In this document: piece after piece, positions 1 through 11,121 of the stretch
Layout of the letters: the number at the start of each line of letters is the position of its first letter
How positions within the stretch are numbered: position 1 is the first letter of the stretch
Assembly (NCBI GenBank): GCA_003564135.1
Contig: PWNZ01000259.1
Span: forward strand, 1-34,202
Direction of reading: 5' to 3'
Origin: Candidatus Cloacimonadota bacterium
GTDB lineage: Bacteria > Cloacimonadota > Cloacimonadia > Cloacimonadales > PWNZ01
DNA: 34,202 bases
Position numbers and translations under genes: made by a program
The notes under the pieces: model-generated
Database searches by the model: none
Seen by the model: only the letters and a program-made list of their open reading frames with translations
What the model was told of the DNA's origin: nothing

Positions 1-390
1 CACATCAGAAAATCGGTCGGGAAAGAAAGAACATTACCGCAGGACAGTTTTGATATTTGGGAGATGAACAAAATCCTTGAAGGGCTGGCGATCGATGTGG
101 CGAACGAACTGAGGGTTAAAGGTCTGAAAGGGAAAACTATAACTTTGAAGATTAAATATGCCGATTTTAGGCTCAATACCCGAAGCTTGTCGCTTGGTTA
201 CTACATTGAACACGCTGAAGAGCTGGAAGCTATCGCCAAACAACTATTAGAAGCTAATTGCCGACGTGAAAAAGGGGTGAGGTTACTAGGAATTGCAGTG
301 TCGAGCCTCAACAACGAAGAAAAAGACGACCTGCAAACATACCTTGACTTCTATAAAAATACATCCCGCAGAACAACCAATCAACCCTAA
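1..390 (+). CDS. dinB: DNA polymerase IV (Y family), C-terminal fragment
   Basis: The reading frame is open from base 1, so the gene enters from outside the window; 129 codons and the TAA stop are visible. The visible part is the little-finger (DNA-binding) domain of a Y-family translesion polymerase. It begins with the family's RKSVGKERT stretch (residues 3-11 of the fragment) and continues through TITLKIKYADF and the closing VRLLGIAVSSL strand. The catalytic palm, with its acidic metal ligands, lies upstream and cannot be checked. The first in-frame ATG, at 64, is internal to the domain and is not a start. A polyproline or clamp-binding tail is not obvious. Pol IV is a low-fidelity polymerase that bypasses DNA lesions. 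UmuC shares the fold but is longer and less likely. Confidence 0.85.
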   Translation, partial: HIRKSVGKERTLPQDSFDIWEMNKILEGLAIDVANELRVKGLKGKTITLKIKYADFRLNTRSLSLGYYIEHAEELEAIAKQLLEANCRREKGVRLLGIAVSSLNNEEKDDLQTYLDFYKNTSRRTTNQP

Positions 391-598
391 ACTCTAAACC
401 TTCAACCCTTCTTTGATTTCTCTTCTTTCTCAAAGTTATTCACAAAAGTAGAAGGCTACAGAGACTGAAACTAAAGTCGCTTAGACTTAATGAAGTAAGA
501 GTGGAAAGGATATGGAAATGTCCTTTACTAACGTGTTAAACAAGGAGTTGGAATTCAGACCAACGTTTGAGACTTAACTGAACCGAAAAGGAGGCCAC

Positions 599-3500
599 AT
601 GATTTCAGGTAAAGGGATAGCCCTTATAAGATTAGTCGGGATACATTTGTTATTGATGTCGGTATCATTTTTGAACGGTATTTTCAGTGAAGCGGTCAGG
701 TTAAATGTGGAAGCCCATCCTTATTATCAATACAGCGCGTACTTTAACGATATTAGCGGCTTTCGAGTTATTGACGGAGAGTTGCATGCCGTTTATTCGC
801 AATTTGTATATGATCAGGCAGTTTTTGATGAAATAGTTTATGTGAAAGCATCCCAGCCTTTTGATTTTGATACTGTACAAAGAACAGCTATTGATAGGTT
901 TGATTTCTTTCCATACTCACATCTTTTTTCATTCACCGAGCCGTCAATTGAGCTTATCAGCGAAGACATGATTGGAGTAGTTTATCCGCGCTATGTTCAA
1001 GAAGGAGACGGCAGAAAAGATCTAAACGTTGTTTTAATAAATCGAGAAGGTCAGATTGTTTCCCGAGAGTCTTTGTGTGAGCATGTTTACTCAAAAAGTT
1101 ATCTTATAACCGACGACTCTAAGACTAATCTCTTGTTTAGGAATGGATTGCCGTCAAATCCGACTGATTATTCTCCCTATCACAGGTTTTGGGGTACTGA
1201 ACGTCACTTTCCCCCGGATACACCTTACACCTGGGTTTTTTGGGAGGGAGACATAATCCACGGCCGGGTTCACCTCAATACGGATATTTATTTAAGAAGG
1301 AACAGTTGGCCCCGTTTTTACGGGTTGGTTACGATCAGCGGTATCGTCAGAGTATCCGGAGGAGGTTTTGCGTATCCTCGAGACCAAATCTTTTTAGGCG
1401 GGTTGATCGAAAATCACCCTATTATACCTTTCCCTGATAGAACGGAAGAGGTTAGGAGAGATGGTATCCTGCCTTTCGGAGAAGAAGCACGTGACGATAA
1501 GATTGCCTATGTAACGGTTGACGGTTCAATGTACCATTCTATGGTAGGAAGAGTAGTTATGGAAGATGTTAATGACCCTGAATTCGAATGGATAGAAGGT
1601 TATAATCAGTTTACAATCTACAATAGTTATCCACCCTTCGGAGAGATAGGTGAGGTTATAGGTGTCAACAGGATACCTAAGGTTGACACAATATGGACTG
1701 AAGGTCCCAACGGAGTTGTTGAGAACACATCTGTCTTTGTTCCGATGGTCCTGTGGATATCGGGTGATTTTGCGGGCAAACAAACTTGGGCGAGTTCACA
1801 CGATGTTTATTTAAAAGGCGATTTAACATACAGTAATACTATCCCCGGCCTAAGTCCGGACGGCTATGATGACCAGGGCAACCAAGTTCGTCCACCCAAT
1901 CCTACCGATTATTTGGGGATAATATCGGAAGAGTCAATTATTATTCAATATGGACATTGGCATCCGGTTGATTCGGTAAGAGTTCGTCCGAATACCGAAG
2001 ATATCTATATGTACGGTGTTTATGCAGCGCTTGGTTTTGGTGAAAACATTTGGAATTATGGAGCAATAAAGGCTGATTACTTATATCCCAAAGGTTCAAC
2101 ACCCGGTCAGGTGTGGAACGGTCAAAGGTACTCTAATATTGACCTTCATATGTTCAGTTACCCTACAACAGAGGCAAATCGTTGGCCTCCCGGTCTCGAT
2201 TATCCCTATTATAACCCCCTTTGGCCCGAACCGGGTGCTATCTACAATGTTCCGCGAATACCTTATGAAATGACACCTAACCCGCATAATGCCAACGAGA
2301 TTGTCAGGTTAAGGGGTGCTGTAAAACTTTTCGGTTCGCTGCTGCAAAGAAGAAGAGGAGTTAAAGGTATTCTTGCCGGTGGAGCAGTACCTAGAGATTG
2401 GAATATTGACGGTGAAATTAACCCTAATATACCACCCACTTACGGAACAGTTCCACCTGATAGAACAGGCTATGAAAGAATAATTAGAAATGACCGCAGA
2501 CTCGGAGAAACAGATTTTCCGCCCCATTTCCCTCAATGTGCCGGAGATGGTCAGGGTGATGGTTTTAGTTTTCATTATTGGACTTCTACCGATGGAGATG
2601 AATTCAGAGCTGTTTTATCGCGTGAACTGGAAAACTTCGACTCGTTACAAATGGCTTCTTGTGGTGACTCTGTATTAATAATAAGCGGTTCAACAATTTA
2701 TTTGTTTACGGAAAACAGTGAAGATTTTGAGGAGATGGATATAGGCCTCAATGAAGATGAAACCGTACAAAATATCGTTCTTTCAGGGCAGAATCTCTAT
2801 CTTTTGACAAACAGGTATTTAGAAGAGTTTGACGTTTATGGGTCTGTTCTCTACCATTACGACTTAGATGAAGAATCATTATCGGTTATAGATAGTAAAC
2901 AGCGGTCTAATCTAATGCAGACAATACACGGCTGCAACGGTCATATATTGTGGGCTGAAGCTGTGGATAATGAGACCATAGCGGTAAATCAATATGATCC
3001 GGCAGATAATCAGGTAACGGTTTATTATTGGGATCATAATATCTTGATTGATGAAGATTTTTGCCGTACTAACAGCAAGTTATCCTTACAATCCGAAGGT
3101 AATGCCCTTTTCCTGATCATGAATTATCGTAATGCAGCTTTGCGAGGGAGTGACACCGGAGGGGATATTTACATAGCTTCCGGTGCCTATCTATTTCCCG
3201 AACAAGGGGTAACCATAGAGTTCATAGAATCACCGCCATATCAGACTATCGAATGCACACTTAACCTTTTTATGCCTGAAGGTGATACTATCGAACCCGA
3301 AGACAGCCCTGTTGATAATATTGCGTCGCTCTATTGGACAATTAACAGTGACCATCCTGATGCGGGATCTTATAATATCAGCTTTAACATCCGAAATCGT
3401 CTTCAAGGAGTTAGAGATATTAAATCCCTGCACCTGTTAAAAAGAGATCATCCCGAATCATCCTGGCAAGATATGGGAACGCCGGATAAGGTAGTTGATT

Positions 3501-4282
3501 CTTTGCTGACTTGGACGGGTCTGCAAGGGTTTTCCGAATTTACTTTCGGCGGATACGGTTCGAATTTCTTTATAAAGCCTTATCCCGCCGCTGCAAGTGA
3601 TCCCTTCCCCGAACACAAACAAGTTGATATCCCTGTTAATTTGGAGAAACTGGCCTGGAGTTATATAGCTGATACTACCTATACAAATCCGGTAGGATTC
3701 AGGGTTTACCTGAGCACAACAGACGAATTTGCAGAAGATAGTTTTACCTGGGTAGATTACGTTGATGACCAAATATCGTTCTCCTGTTCGCAGATTTTAC
3801 CGCAGCAATTGGAAGGGGAAACAGAATATTACTGGAAGGTTGTACCTACTGTCAAGTCCCCCGGTCAGCGTAAGAGAGCAGCGCATAGCCGTGAGCCGGG
3901 CAGGACGCTGTTTCAGCAGTCTGAGCTTCGGAGTGATGCTCTCGATTGTCCCGTATGGACCTTCAAAACAGAAGAAGCATCGTCGGTTGTGATGCACCCA
4001 GCTTTTGAAACCGGGCTGTTATCAAACTATCCAAATCCGTTTAACCCCGAAACTATTGTCAGGTTCACCCTTAAAAACGAGGCATCTATACAGCTTAAGA
4101 TATACAACATCAGAGGCCGGGTAATAAGAGTTTTGCATGACTGCCTCATGCAAGAAGGCAAGCATGAAATTATGTGGGACGGCAGAGATGATAACGGCAA
4201 TCATGTCGGCTCAGGTGTCTATTTTTATCGATTGATTACCGCAGGTTATGATAGAACAAAGAAAATGCTGATAGTTAAATAA
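599..4282 (+). CDS. Large secreted/cell-surface protein with C-terminal YPNPFNP sorting domain
   Basis: A 1227-residue exported protein of unknown function. The start has a strong Shine-Dalgarno (AAAAGGAGG, 586-594) and is followed by a hydrophobic signal peptide in the first ~32 residues. The last 88 residues (about 1140-1227) begin LLSNYPNPFNPETIVRF and include WDGRDDNGNHVGSGVYFYRL. This is the FlgD-Ig-like / type IX-style sorting domain common in FCB bacteria, so secretion to the surface or medium is expected. Residues ~217-233 (GDIIHGRVHLNTDIYLR) and ~396-410 resemble passages recurrent in FCB exoproteins. A fibronectin-III-like region lies at about 1000-1090. The middle is rich in Tyr, Pro, Asp and Asn, and I recognise no catalytic motif in it. 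The gene stands alone, between dinB and the convergent dprA. Export is well supported; any activity is unknown. Confidence 0.88.
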   Translation: MISGKGIALIRLVGIHLLLMSVSFLNGIFSEAVRLNVEAHPYYQYSAYFNDISGFRVIDGELHAVYSQFVYDQAVFDEIVYVKASQPFDFDTVQRTAIDRFDFFPYSHLFSFTEPSIELISEDMIGVVYPRYVQEGDGRKDLNVVLINREGQIVSRESLCEHVYSKSYLITDDSKTNLLFRNGLPSNPTDYSPYHRFWGTERHFPPDTPYTWVFWEGDIIHGRVHLNTDIYLRRNSWPRFYGLVTISGIVRVSGGGFAYPRDQIFLGGLIENHPIIPFPDRTEEVRRDGILPFGEEARDDKIAYVTVDGSMYHSMVGRVVMEDVNDPEFEWIEGYNQFTIYNSYPPFGEIGEVIGVNRIPKVDTIWTEGPNGVVENTSVFVPMVLWISGDFAGKQTWASSHDVYLKGDLTYSNTIPGLSPDGYDDQGNQVRPPNPTDYLGIISEESIIIQYGHWHPVDSVRVRPNTEDIYMYGVYAALGFGENIWNYGAIKADYLYPKGSTPGQVWNGQRYSNIDLHMFSYPTTEANRWPPGLDYPYYNPLWPEPGAIYNVPRIPYEMTPNPHNANEIVRLRGAVKLFGSLLQRRRGVKGILAGGAVPRDWNIDGEINPNIPPTYGTVPPDRTGYERIIRNDRRLGETDFPPHFPQCAGDGQGDGFSFHYWTSTDGDEFRAVLSRELENFDSLQMASCGDSVLIISGSTIYLFTENSEDFEEMDIGLNEDETVQNIVLSGQNLYLLTNRYLEEFDVYGSVLYHYDLDEESLSVIDSKQRSNLMQTIHGCNGHILWAEAVDNETIAVNQYDPADNQVTVYYWDHNILIDEDFCRTNSKLSLQSEGNALFLIMNYRNAALRGSDTGGDIYIASGAYLFPEQGVTIEFIESPPYQTIECTLNLFMPEGDTIEPEDSPVDNIASLYWTINSDHPDAGSYNISFNIRNRLQGVRDIKSLHLLKRDHPESSWQDMGTPDKVVDSLLTWTGLQGFSEFTFGGYGSNFFIKPYPAAASDPFPEHKQVDIPVNLEKLAWSYIADTTYTNPVGFRVYLSTTDEFAEDSFTWVDYVDDQISFSCSQILPQQLEGETEYYWKVVPTVKSPGQRKRAAHSREPGRTLFQQSELRSDALDCPVWTFKTEEASSVVMHPAFETGLLSNYPNPFNPETIVRFTLKNEASIQLKIYNIRGRVIRVLHDCLMQEGKHEIMWDGRDDNGNHVGSGVYFYRLITAGYDRTKKMLIVK

Positions 4283-4568
4283 TTTTATATGATACGATAT
4301 TCATATTGAATTATGAGAATAGTTTTATAAGAACCCGTAAACACAAGAAGTAGGATATATGTAGTTTATAACAAACTATTGTAAAACCTGTATAAGATGT
4401 TATATCCCGGGATTCGGTTACCTGCGGTGAAGCTTCGCTTTGATAGAATTTAATATCATGTAACTTGAATTGGTAGCGGCCATTATAAATGCATTATCCG
4501 AATCTGTCTGCGAAATCTCCGCGAGCAATTATATTCGCGTGCCCATATTTAGAGAATGGTGGATAAAG

Positions 4569-6663
<2,095 letters not shown>

Positions 6664-6845
6664 TTATCTTCCTCCATTGAATTTAAGTTCTAGGTATTCA
6701 TTAGGCAAAAAATGTCAAACATTAATCTTCACAAACATCTAACGATCTTCACACATAGTGTTGAATTTTAAGATAAACCTCGACATTATAATTGACCTCT
6801 AATAATGTAGCCGCCGCTTGCCAATATCATATAACTATTCACTGA

Positions 6846-6861
6846 TCCATTACGGAATGGA
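6846..6861. repeat. Short inverted repeat (6-bp arms)
   Basis: TCCATT (6846-6851) and AATGGA (6856-6861) form a 6-bp stem around a 4-base loop. There is no T-run, so it is not a standard terminator. It is the first of several palindromes in this intergenic region. Confidence 0.5.
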
Positions 6862-6904
6862 ATGAACTCCACAACCTCTTTGTTAGCAGCAAACTACTGA
6901 CGAT

Positions 6905-6937
6905 CTGCCGGCAGGCTGAACTCTGTCGGTCGGACCG
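6905..6937. repeat. Two adjacent GC-rich palindromes
   Basis: CTGCCGGCAG (6905-6914) is a perfect 10-bp palindrome. CGGTCGGACCG (6927-6937) is an inverted repeat with 5-bp arms around a single central G. They lie just outside the left arm of the 6943-7077 element. Protein binding sites or part of a folded RNA are both possible. Confidence 0.5.
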
Positions 6938-6942
6938 CCGAT

Positions 6943-7077
6943 TTTAACCCATATAATGCAGTAGATTTCCGGAACGCAGGCAACACGACGTGCCGGCCGC
7001 ATAAATGCAACATTCCGGTACACTTATAAAAAACGATGCCGCAGTGTAGTATCTGTAACTGCATTATCTGGGTTAAA
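6943..7077. repeat. 135-bp element bounded by 20-bp inverted repeats
   Basis: The left arm TTTAACCCATATAATGCAGT (6943-6962) matches the reverse complement of 7058-7077 at 19 of 20 positions. Inside, CCGGAA and TTCCGG (7013-7018) can pair, and GGCA/TGCC can form a further small hairpin, so the whole element could fold into one long nested stem. No open reading frame of note and no clear target-site duplication (AT on the left, TA on the right). It could be a miniature inverted-repeat element, a REP-like sequence or a structured RNA. Confidence 0.65.
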
Positions 7078-7122
7078 TAGATGAAAAAGCTAAAGCATTT
7101 ACTGCCAATCCCCTGGAGGGTA

Positions 7123-7140
7123 TGTTACGCTACGGTAACA
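7123..7140. repeat. Inverted repeat TGTTAC/GTAACA
   Basis: TGTTAC (7123-7128) and GTAACA (7135-7140) form a 6-bp stem around a 6-base loop. The spacing is compatible with a dimeric DNA-binding protein operator as well as a hairpin. No T-run follows. Confidence 0.45.
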
Positions 7141-7243
7141 CAGGCTTGAGTTTTAGTGCATTATTCAGATTCAGCTGTTTCTCGATACTCAATTAAGGAA
7201 TTTTCGGTTGCTTTACCCTTTCAATTAATTTAGCAACATCCCT

Positions 7244-7303
7244 TATTATAGTGAGTAGTCTAGTAGTCGGCTCGAGCCAACTACTAGACTACTCACTATA
7301 ATA
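7244..7303. repeat. 60-bp near-perfect palindrome
   Basis: Centred between 7273 and 7274. Of 30 base pairs, 29 match; the only mismatch is C7268 against A7279. The core GGCTCGAGCC (7269-7278) is itself a perfect palindrome, so there is essentially no loop. The outer arms contain AGTAGT-CTAGTAGT-type internal repetition. Neither strand has a T-run directly after the stem. The nearest gene is tRNA-fMet, about 240 bases to the right. Confidence 0.85.
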
Positions 7304-7506
7304 CTAATGAGAAGGTAGTAGAAATTTTATCGGTTGAAAGTTTATTTTTCATTGTTTCAATATCACAAACTCAGACCGACAAACCGCCACATCCTTTTCC
7401 CCTATGGACACTCTTGAAGCACAAAGTGCAAAAAAAAATACCTAGCATCCAACCTGGAGAACGATAAGGATAAAGCCACAGAAAATGGGAGACCTCTATT
7501 TAATGG

Positions 7507-7533
7507 TTGACACAAACCCCTTTGTCTTATTAT
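7507..7533 (+). promoter_or_regulatory. Probable sigma-70-type promoter of tRNA-fMet
   Basis: A consensus -35 TTGACA (7507-7512) is followed after 15 bp by TATTAT (7528-7533). The spacer is slightly short. Initiation near 7540 would leave only a few leader bases before the mature tRNA 5' end at 7547, which suits a tRNA promoter. Confidence 0.55.
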
Positions 7534-7546
7534 TGAAAACACGTAA

Positions 7547-7623
<77 letters not shown>

Positions 7624-7840
7624 TTTTTTTATTTAGTCTAATTGTGAGGGCGAAACTAAATAGCAGTTCCAAAAAACAAGATGATCTTTGTCTGTCCACC
7701 TATATAAGCCAAGTTAGATCCACAACGACTTTAACTTATCCGAAATTGATAAAAAGGTTTACCCTGCTGATCAATTAGATAAAATTACTTGACTTATTTT
7801 AATCGGATTATGTCTGAGTGATCTTGAATAATAGTATATT

Positions 7841-7848
7841 AAAGGAGG
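7841..7848 (+). promoter_or_regulatory. Ribosome binding site that fixes the adk start
   Basis: AAAGGAGG lies 5 bases before TTG 7854. An in-frame GTG at 7818 would place this site inside the coding sequence, so the TTG is the better start. Confidence 0.75.
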
Positions 7849-7853
7849 TAGCT

Positions 7854-8480
7854 TTGCCGAACTTGGTGCTTTTAGGAATACAAGGTAGTGGTAAAGGGAC
7901 ACAAGCGAATTTGCTGAGTAAGCATTACGGTTTTGACCATCTTAACGTTGGTTCATTACTTAGGAAGGAGATGGAAAACCGGACAGCAATAGGTGATCAG
8001 ATTAGAGACTACATGCTAAGGGGAGATTTAGTTCCTGACGAGCATATCTTTTCAATCATTGAACCAATACTAACTGAGGATGCCGATAAGCTGGTTCTTG
8101 ATGGCTTCCCCAGAACAATTAATCAAGCAGAATACTTGGAAGGGAAAATCCCTGTAGAATACGCTATATATTTTGAGTTAGGTGATAAAGTGGCAAAGAA
8201 AAGGCTTAGTTCCCGTAGAGTATGTCAGAACTGCCAAGCTAACTATAACTTACTGTTGAATAGCTATCTCCGAGAAGAACGTTGTAAGAAATGCGGGCAA
8301 CTCTTGGAAAGAAGAGGTGACGATAATCAACTCGCCATAAACCGCAGAATAGACGCTTTTCATAAGCAGACTAAGCCAGTTATTAGCTTTTTTGAACAAA
8401 GAGATAGACTGCTACGAGTTGATGCCCAGAAAAAGCCGAAGATCATTCATGAAGAGTTGGTGTCCAAACTAAACCTATAA
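7854..8480 (+). CDS. adk: Adenylate kinase family protein, zinc-lid type
   Basis: Catalyses ATP + AMP = 2 ADP, if it is a true adenylate kinase. With the TTG start it has 208 residues, normal for the family. P-loop GIQGSGKGT (8-16), LDGFPRT (82-88) with the AMP-binding Arg and the following Gln, and RRGDD (153-157) in the LID. The LID carries four cysteines (C124, C127, C144, C147) as expected for a zinc-binding lid. The usual STGD motif that contacts AMP reads NVGSLLR (31-37): the Thr and Asp are replaced, while the Arg is kept. Substrate preference may therefore differ, or a second canonical adk may exist elsewhere. It follows tRNA-fMet and is 23 bases upstream of ktrB. Confidence 0.85.
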   Translation: MPNLVLLGIQGSGKGTQANLLSKHYGFDHLNVGSLLRKEMENRTAIGDQIRDYMLRGDLVPDEHIFSIIEPILTEDADKLVLDGFPRTINQAEYLEGKIPVEYAIYFELGDKVAKKRLSSRRVCQNCQANYNLLLNSYLREERCKKCGQLLERRGDDNQLAINRRIDAFHKQTKPVISFFEQRDRLLRVDAQKKPKIIHEELVSKLNL

Positions 8481-8503
8481 TAATGATCTGAGATAAGATA
8501 GTC

Positions 8504-10231
8504 ATGCAGTATAGAACCATTGATCGAGGAAGGTTCGATAAGAAAAACAGAGCTGATTCTGTTAGTTATTTATTAAGCAGTCTACTGTGGATTTTCGCAG
8601 CAGTAAACTTGTTTATATTGATCTTCTATAATTATGTTGCATCTTTACCGGATTTCGATTATATCAACCCTATCTATACTGCACTGACTGCACTTATTTT
8701 GCTAAGCCTGTATCTTAAAGCAATTTTTGCCGCCAGACTTTCATCTTTAGTTTTACGGAAGAGGATACCTGACTTATTGATCTTGATTTTGGCTGTAATT
8801 TTTTATCGTGAGCCGATAGTATTTCAACTTTGTTTATTAGGCCGGCAATCATATTTAGCAGCCATAATGTTTTCTAAGAGTCGGCAGAGAAGTAGAAAAA
8901 TAAGTAATCTATCCCAAAATGCAGCCATTTTCGTTCTACTTTCATTTTTTATTACAATTTTAGTGGGAACGATCCTGCTTTTATTACCCGTCTCAACCGC
9001 TGAGGGCAACGTCACTTCTTTAACGGGTGCATTATTCACCGCCACATCTGCAACCTGTGTCACGGGGTTAATAGTTTATGATACCGGTACGCATTTTTCT
9101 ACATTTGGCCAGGTAATAATCTTGTTGCTTTTTCAAATCGGGGGTCTGGGTATCATGACTATTTCGACCTCCTTTGCTATCCTGACCGGTCAGAAACTGT
9201 CATTCCGCGGTGAAAGTATAATGCAGGATGTGATAGAGGAGACCAATAAGTTTGACACCATGCGGTTGATTAAGAATATTGTTTTGGTTACTCTATTTTT
9301 TGAATTGTTTGGTGTCATATCACTTTATTCGGTTTTTTCCTCTGAATATACCACGTTTTCCAGAGCTTTGTTCTCTTCTGTTTTCCACTCAGTTTCTTCG
9401 TTTTGCAATGCCGGTTTCAGCCTTTATTCCGACAGCTTTACATCTTATAGAAGCAACTGGTTGTTGAACATTAGTGCCATGGTTCTAATAGTTTTTGGAG
9501 GTATAGGCTTTTCGGTGTTAGTTGATTTGAAAAGAAACATCATAGATCGTTTCAAGCCAAAGCGTTTTAGTCTTCACACGAAGATAGTATTACTAACAAC
9601 GCTTTTTCTTATTATCTTAGGTTTTGTTCTGTTTTTTATCACCGAGTATAATAACTCTATGGAGAACTTTGCTCTTCGTGAGCGGCTTTTAGGGTCAATG
9701 TTTCAATCGGTGACGACCCGTACCGCCGGCTTTAATACAGTTGATACGGGTCAATTCAGTAATTCTTCAGCTTTGGTTTCTCTATTTATGATGTTTGTCG
9801 GAGCATCTCCAGGATCTACCGGCGGTGGTATCAAGACGACAAGCTTGGCAATAATTATTTTATCTGTTATTGCAATACTATTTGGCAATAAAGATGTGAT
9901 TCTTTTCAAGAGAAAGATACGAGACAGTTTGATAAGGAGGGTGATGGCTCTGTTTGCTGTTTCGATTACTCTTCTTTTTTCCATTACTGTAATCTTGATG
10001 ATGGTTGAGCCATTTTCATTTATCCACATAGTATTTGAATCTTTTTCAGCTTTTGGAACTGTCGGTCTTTCAATGGGTATCACGCCTTATCTTTCAGATG
10101 GTGGCAGAGTTCTGGTGACATTTCTGATGTACTTTGGCAGAGTGGGGCCTTTGACGTTTATTTATGCTTTGTCAAGGACTAAACTTCAAAATGGGTTCGC
10201 CTATTCTGAAGAAAAAGTGTCGGTGGGATAA
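8504..10231 (+). CDS. ktrB: Potassium uptake protein, TrkH/KtrB family channel subunit
   Basis: Membrane subunit of a K+ uptake system. The four filter repeats of the SKT superfamily are visible: TSATCVTGL (181-189), SSFCNAGF (298-305), TTRTAGF (404-410) and SAFGTVGLS (515-523). The glycine-rich GASPGSTGGGIKTT (about 433-446) is also typical. At 575 residues it is about 130 longer than a classic KtrB. The extra is an N-terminal block with about three hydrophobic segments (~25-110) before the first pore repeat. The start lies 23 bases after adk and no strong Shine-Dalgarno is seen. The partner RCK subunit follows at 10411. Confidence 0.92.
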   Translation: MQYRTIDRGRFDKKNRADSVSYLLSSLLWIFAAVNLFILIFYNYVASLPDFDYINPIYTALTALILLSLYLKAIFAARLSSLVLRKRIPDLLILILAVIFYREPIVFQLCLLGRQSYLAAIMFSKSRQRSRKISNLSQNAAIFVLLSFFITILVGTILLLLPVSTAEGNVTSLTGALFTATSATCVTGLIVYDTGTHFSTFGQVIILLLFQIGGLGIMTISTSFAILTGQKLSFRGESIMQDVIEETNKFDTMRLIKNIVLVTLFFELFGVISLYSVFSSEYTTFSRALFSSVFHSVSSFCNAGFSLYSDSFTSYRSNWLLNISAMVLIVFGGIGFSVLVDLKRNIIDRFKPKRFSLHTKIVLLTTLFLIILGFVLFFITEYNNSMENFALRERLLGSMFQSVTTRTAGFNTVDTGQFSNSSALVSLFMMFVGASPGSTGGGIKTTSLAIIILSVIAILFGNKDVILFKRKIRDSLIRRVMALFAVSITLLFSITVILMMVEPFSFIHIVFESFSAFGTVGLSMGITPYLSDGGRVLVTFLMYFGRVGPLTFIYALSRTKLQNGFAYSEEKVSVG

Positions 10232-10410
10232 AGGATTTTGAGACAAGATTCTTCTCCCTGAAAGGGGAGTGATATATTGTGGATTGGTTCAGCTTGAGTC
10301 GTTGCTCGCTAAGAGCTAGTTTGTCTATTTCTTGGTTGACAGCAAATGAGTTTTTGGTTAACCAGATTTTAAGTGAAAAGGAGCTAATGGATTGTTAAGG
10401 AGAGACGATA

Positions 10411-11121
10411 ATGCGTAAATATGCAGTAATAGGACTGGGAAAATTTGGCGTTACGGTTGCTAAGACCTTATATGAAAATGGAGCAGAGGTTATAGCAATC
10501 GACAAAGACGAGAAAAAGATTGAAGAGGTCAAAGGCTTGGTTTCTGCAACCGTTAGTATGGACTCAACCGATGAGCAATCACTTAAGAACATTGGAATAG
10601 TTGACATGGATGTAGTTATATTGGCGATAGGTGAAGTGGAGACAAGTGTTTTAACCAGTGCTATTTTAAAGAAATTGGGCATGAAAAACATACATGCCAA
10701 GGTTGACAGTGATCTTCATTCTAAGATATTGGAGATCATAGGAGTGCGGAAGATTCTTTTCCCGGAAAAGCAGGTTGGTGAACAATTAGCCTATACATTG
10801 ATTTCTCCGAATGTGCTTAGGTATGAAAAGATGACTTCGGGGCACTGCTTAGCAGAGATTACCGTACCCCGAGATTATGTTGGCAAAAGCCTACAAGAAC
10901 TAAACCTACCGAACGAGAAAAAAGTGCATGTGATAGCTGTTAAATATCGAGACGAAAGCGTTACAGAAGAAGGTGATAATATTGTAGAAGAAAAGATTAA
11001 TAATCTTCCCGGCGCCAATACAATTCTTAATGAGGATGATGTGCTTGTTCTGATAGGAGCTGTGGGTAATATAAACTCCTTAGTTAAAGATGTTTCACCT
11101 GATGGGAGTGTTTATTTATGA
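10411..11121 (+). CDS. ktrA: Potassium uptake regulatory subunit, RCK/TrkA (KtrA) family
   Basis: A 236-residue cytosolic gating subunit. The N-terminal RCK_N Rossmann fold has GLGKFG (8-13) for nucleotide binding and an acidic strand end at AIDKDE (about 29-34). The C-terminal ~95 residues are an RCK_C domain, the region that binds c-di-AMP or other ligands in relatives. The start has AAGGAGAG just upstream. A 179-base gap after ktrB contains a weak hairpin (CTCCC...GGGAG, ~10255-10270) and a possible TTGACA at ~10336, so ktrA may have its own promoter. Its stop overlaps the start of the HAMP-PAS gene by 4 bases (ATGA). Confidence 0.93.
   Translation: MRKYAVIGLGKFGVTVAKTLYENGAEVIAIDKDEKKIEEVKGLVSATVSMDSTDEQSLKNIGIVDMDVVILAIGEVETSVLTSAILKKLGMKNIHAKVDSDLHSKILEIIGVRKILFPEKQVGEQLAYTLISPNVLRYEKMTSGHCLAEITVPRDYVGKSLQELNLPNEKKVHVIAVKYRDESVTEEGDNIVEEKINNLPGANTILNEDDVLVLIGAVGNINSLVKDVSPDGSVYL

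Noticed and set aside
64-390. Stand-alone 108-residue gene starting at ATG 64
   Set aside because: The frame is open to base 1 and upstream codons encode the conserved Pol IV motif, so the ATG is internal.
4353-4407. Convergent-gene terminator between the exoprotein and dprA
   Set aside because: GGATATA/TATATCC and an inner TAGTTT/AAACTA pair exist, but the loop is long and no T-run follows on either strand.
10232-10410. c-di-AMP riboswitch upstream of ktrA
   Set aside because: The gap is only 179 bases and I could not find the conserved core; only a weak 5-bp hairpin is visible.
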